A stretch of DNA of 47,205 nucleotides from Draconibacterium sp. (GTDB lineage Bacteria > Bacteroidota > Bacteroidia > Bacteroidales > Prolixibacteraceae), in contig JADIYN010000048.1 of assembly GCA_016705335.1 (NCBI GenBank), forward strand, positions 1 to 47,205. The letters are read 5' to 3'. This document shows positions 45,633 to 47,205 of the stretch, piece by piece. The translations under genes and the position numbers were made by a program. The notes under the pieces were generated by a model. The model made no database searches. It saw nothing but the letters and a program-made list of their open reading frames with translations, and was not told the DNA's origin. Each line of letters begins with the position of its first letter. Positions within the stretch are counted from its first letter, which is position 1.

Positions 45633-45648
45633 TGGCATTTTTTTGGCA
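45633..45648 (+). promoter_or_regulatory. Sigma-54 (-24/-12) promoter of the TolC/HlyD genes
   Basis: TGGCATTTTTTTGGCA fits the consensus TGGCACGNNNNTTGCW with the invariant GG (45634-45635) and GC (45646-45647) exactly 12 bp apart. Transcription would start about 12 bp past the GC, some 15 bp before the start codon at 45674. No TAnnTTTG element is present in this gap. Confidence 0.75.
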
Positions 45649-45673
45649 TTGTAACTCTTCAAATTAAAAAAAT

Positions 45674-47031
45674 ATGATGTCTAAAAGTATATATCTTCTT
45701 CTGATTCTTATTTTCTCTGCCGGAAGTGGAATAATTAATGCACAGGAATCCTGGTCATTAAGCGACTGTATTAATTATGCGCTTATTAATAACCTCGATA
45801 TTGAATCTCAATCGATTATTACAGAGAAATACAAAGAAAGTTTTAATCAGGCGAAAAGGGACAGACTGCCAAGTATCAATGGAGGTACTGATTATGGTAT
45901 AAGTTTTGGAAAATCAGTTGACCCGGTTACTAACGATGTAACTTACAACAATTTTAATTCAAACAATTATTCGCTTAGCGGTGGTGTGGCTCTGTTCGAA
46001 GGTTTTATACGGAATAACCAGATAGCCTACAACAGGTTTGTTTATCTCGCCGGAATTGAAAACGAAAAAAACCTGAAAGTTGAGATCGGATTTAAGGTAA
46101 TGAATGCATTTCATAATGCATTATACTATAAAGGTTTGATCGATATTGTAAAACAACAGAAAGAACTTTCGGAACTTAATCTGGAAAAAATTAAGAGACA
46201 AACCGAAGTTGGATTAAGCGCAAAAACCGAATTGCTTGAGATTGAAGCCCGCCTTGCCGACGAAGAATTACTTCTAATCAGAACCGAAAACAATTTTAAA
46301 GCTTCGTTACTTGAATTGAAAAGAGTAATGAATTTCCCGGTAAATAAAGAACTCAATTTAACAGAAATAAGTGATGCTGAATTTATCCAATATCCTGTTT
46401 TCGAAAATGCTGACAGTGTTTTTGCACTGGCTCTTGAAAATCTCCCTTCAGTAAAGGCAAAGTTACAGCAGCTTAAAGCAGTAGAAAAAGCGCTTGATGT
46501 TTCAAAAGGCTCGCTTTACCCTTCACTATATTTAAGCGGAGGTTATTACACAGGTTTATATAACTCAAAAACCGATGTTCAGGGAAATTCTATATCTTTT
46601 AAAGACCAGTTAAAGAATAATGCTTCACAATCGGTGGGGGTTTCGCTTTCGGTTCCAGTGTTTAACCGCTGGAACAACAGGTCGAACATAAAACAAAGCA
46701 AACTTAACCTCGAAAAAGAAAAGGTTGATTTGGAGAATTTTAAAACCCAGTTGTATTACGAAATTGAATCATACTGCCAGGATCTTTCGGCAGTATCGGC
46801 AGAGTATCTGCAGGCAAAAAAACAAACCGAATCAAACCAGCTTGCTTTTGAAGTGGCCGAAAAGAAAAAGGAACAGGGAATGTTCAATCTTATTGACCTA
46901 TACACAAGCAAAAACCTGCTTTCTAACGCACAAAGCGAATTACTGAGAACAAAACTCATGTATCTTTAAAAAGAAAAACCCTTGACTTTTATATGGGAAA
47001 AACAATATTTCAAACCGAAATCAATAAATAA
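45674..47031 (+). CDS. TolC family outer membrane efflux protein, one frameshift
   Basis: A missing base near 46967 ends the frame at 46969; repaired, the protein is 452 residues and ends KTLDFYMGKTIFQTEINK, a typical TolC-family C-terminus. Signal peptide residues 1-24 (ending INAQ), then WSLSDCINYALINNLDIESQ and two helical-hairpin/beta-barrel repeats (PSINGGTDYGISFGKSVDP, PSLYLSGGYYTGLY, VGVSLSVPVFNRWNNRSNIKQSKLNLEK). It forms the trimeric outer-membrane tunnel of a tripartite exporter. Second Met codon (45677) is an equal start. The adaptor gene follows after 9 bp. Confidence 0.93.
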
Positions 47032-47040
47032 AGATAAAGT

Positions 47041-47205
47041 ATGGCAATGGACAGAAAAATTGAAAGAAAAAAAGGCATCAGGCCAAAACACATTATATAT
47101 GGTGTGGTTGGTTTGGCAGTTATATTCTTTCTTGTAAAAATTATAAAAGATTCAAATATTTCTTCGCTTCGGGTGGAAAAAGACAAAATAACCATTGAAG
47201 AAGTT
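47041..47205 (+). CDS. HlyD/MacA-like periplasmic adaptor, 5' part only
   Basis: The frame is open from ATG 47041 (or 47047, MDRKIERKKG) to the window edge, 55 codons. It has a basic cytoplasmic start (RKIERKKGIRPKH), one TM helix (IIYGVVGLAVIFFLVKII) and then VEKDKITIEEV, the usual beginning of membrane-fusion adaptors in Bacteroidota TolC-MacA-MacB type operons. Together with the upstream TolC gene it predicts that ABC transporter or RND pump genes follow outside the window. The family call rests on a short fragment plus context. Confidence 0.72.
   Translation, partial: MAMDRKIERKKGIRPKHIIYGVVGLAVIFFLVKIIKDSNISSLRVEKDKITIEEV

Noticed and set aside
1..47205. CRISPR array, tRNA/rRNA genes, insertion sequences, prophage or toxin-antitoxin genes
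   Set aside because: No regularly spaced repeats, cloverleaf-like sequences, transposase or phage motifs were recognised on either strand.

Overview
The window looks like a chromosomal segment of a Bacteroidota bacterium, most likely a Marinilabiliales/Bacteroidales relative. The basis is the low GC content, TAnnTTTG-type promoter elements, Bacteroidota-typical families (DUF4292 lipoprotein, EnvC-like activator, GH97, DUF4783, a 1.2-kb-residue-class NtrY-like kinase beside rlmH) and a menaquinone operon. No rRNA, tRNA, CRISPR array, insertion sequence or phage gene was seen.

Layout. 1-3808 (+): TPR protein, DUF4292 lipoprotein and EnvC-like amidase activator, a cell-envelope cluster. 3809-4349: gene-free. 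4350-7753 (-): sulfatase, DUF3365 haem lipoprotein and a GH43 enzyme (polysaccharide use). 7780-11942 (-): very large sensor kinase and rlmH. 12052-13390 (+): DUF4783 and YihY/BrkB proteins. 13399-17434 (-): two rhomboid proteases, mutL and a small membrane protein. 17517-18971 (-): iron alcohol dehydrogenase plus ABM monooxygenase. 19073-21300 (+): ECF sigma, anti-sigma and surface-type protein. 21311-25989 (-): SGNH/MBOAT O-acetylation pair, der, era. 26375-29793: Cys-rich FAD dehydrogenase divergent from a GH97 lipoprotein. 29807-32465 (-): TonB-like protein, rnhB, glycosyltransferase. 32525-35377 (+): FkbM methyltransferase, flippase, DUF3267 protease-like protein. 35460-42535 (-): a compact complete menaquinone operon (thioesterase-menF-menD-menB-menA-menC-menE). 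42711-45414 (-): NtrY-like kinase and NtrC-like sigma-54 activator. 45674-47205 (+): TolC and the start of a HlyD/MacA-type adaptor.

The most striking regulatory structure is at 45530-45648. Two identical 17-bp dyads, 22 bp apart, lie upstream of a good -24/-12 sigma-54 promoter, between the NtrC-like activator gene and the TolC/HlyD efflux genes. This reads as a self-contained two-component, RpoN-controlled efflux or secretion unit.

A second overall feature is quality. About 23 single-base indels, mostly in A/T or G homopolymers, break 13 genes that otherwise read through as full-length family members, including core genes such as menB, menD and menE. I infer uncorrected sequencing or assembly errors rather than decay, so I annotate each as one gene across its frameshifts.
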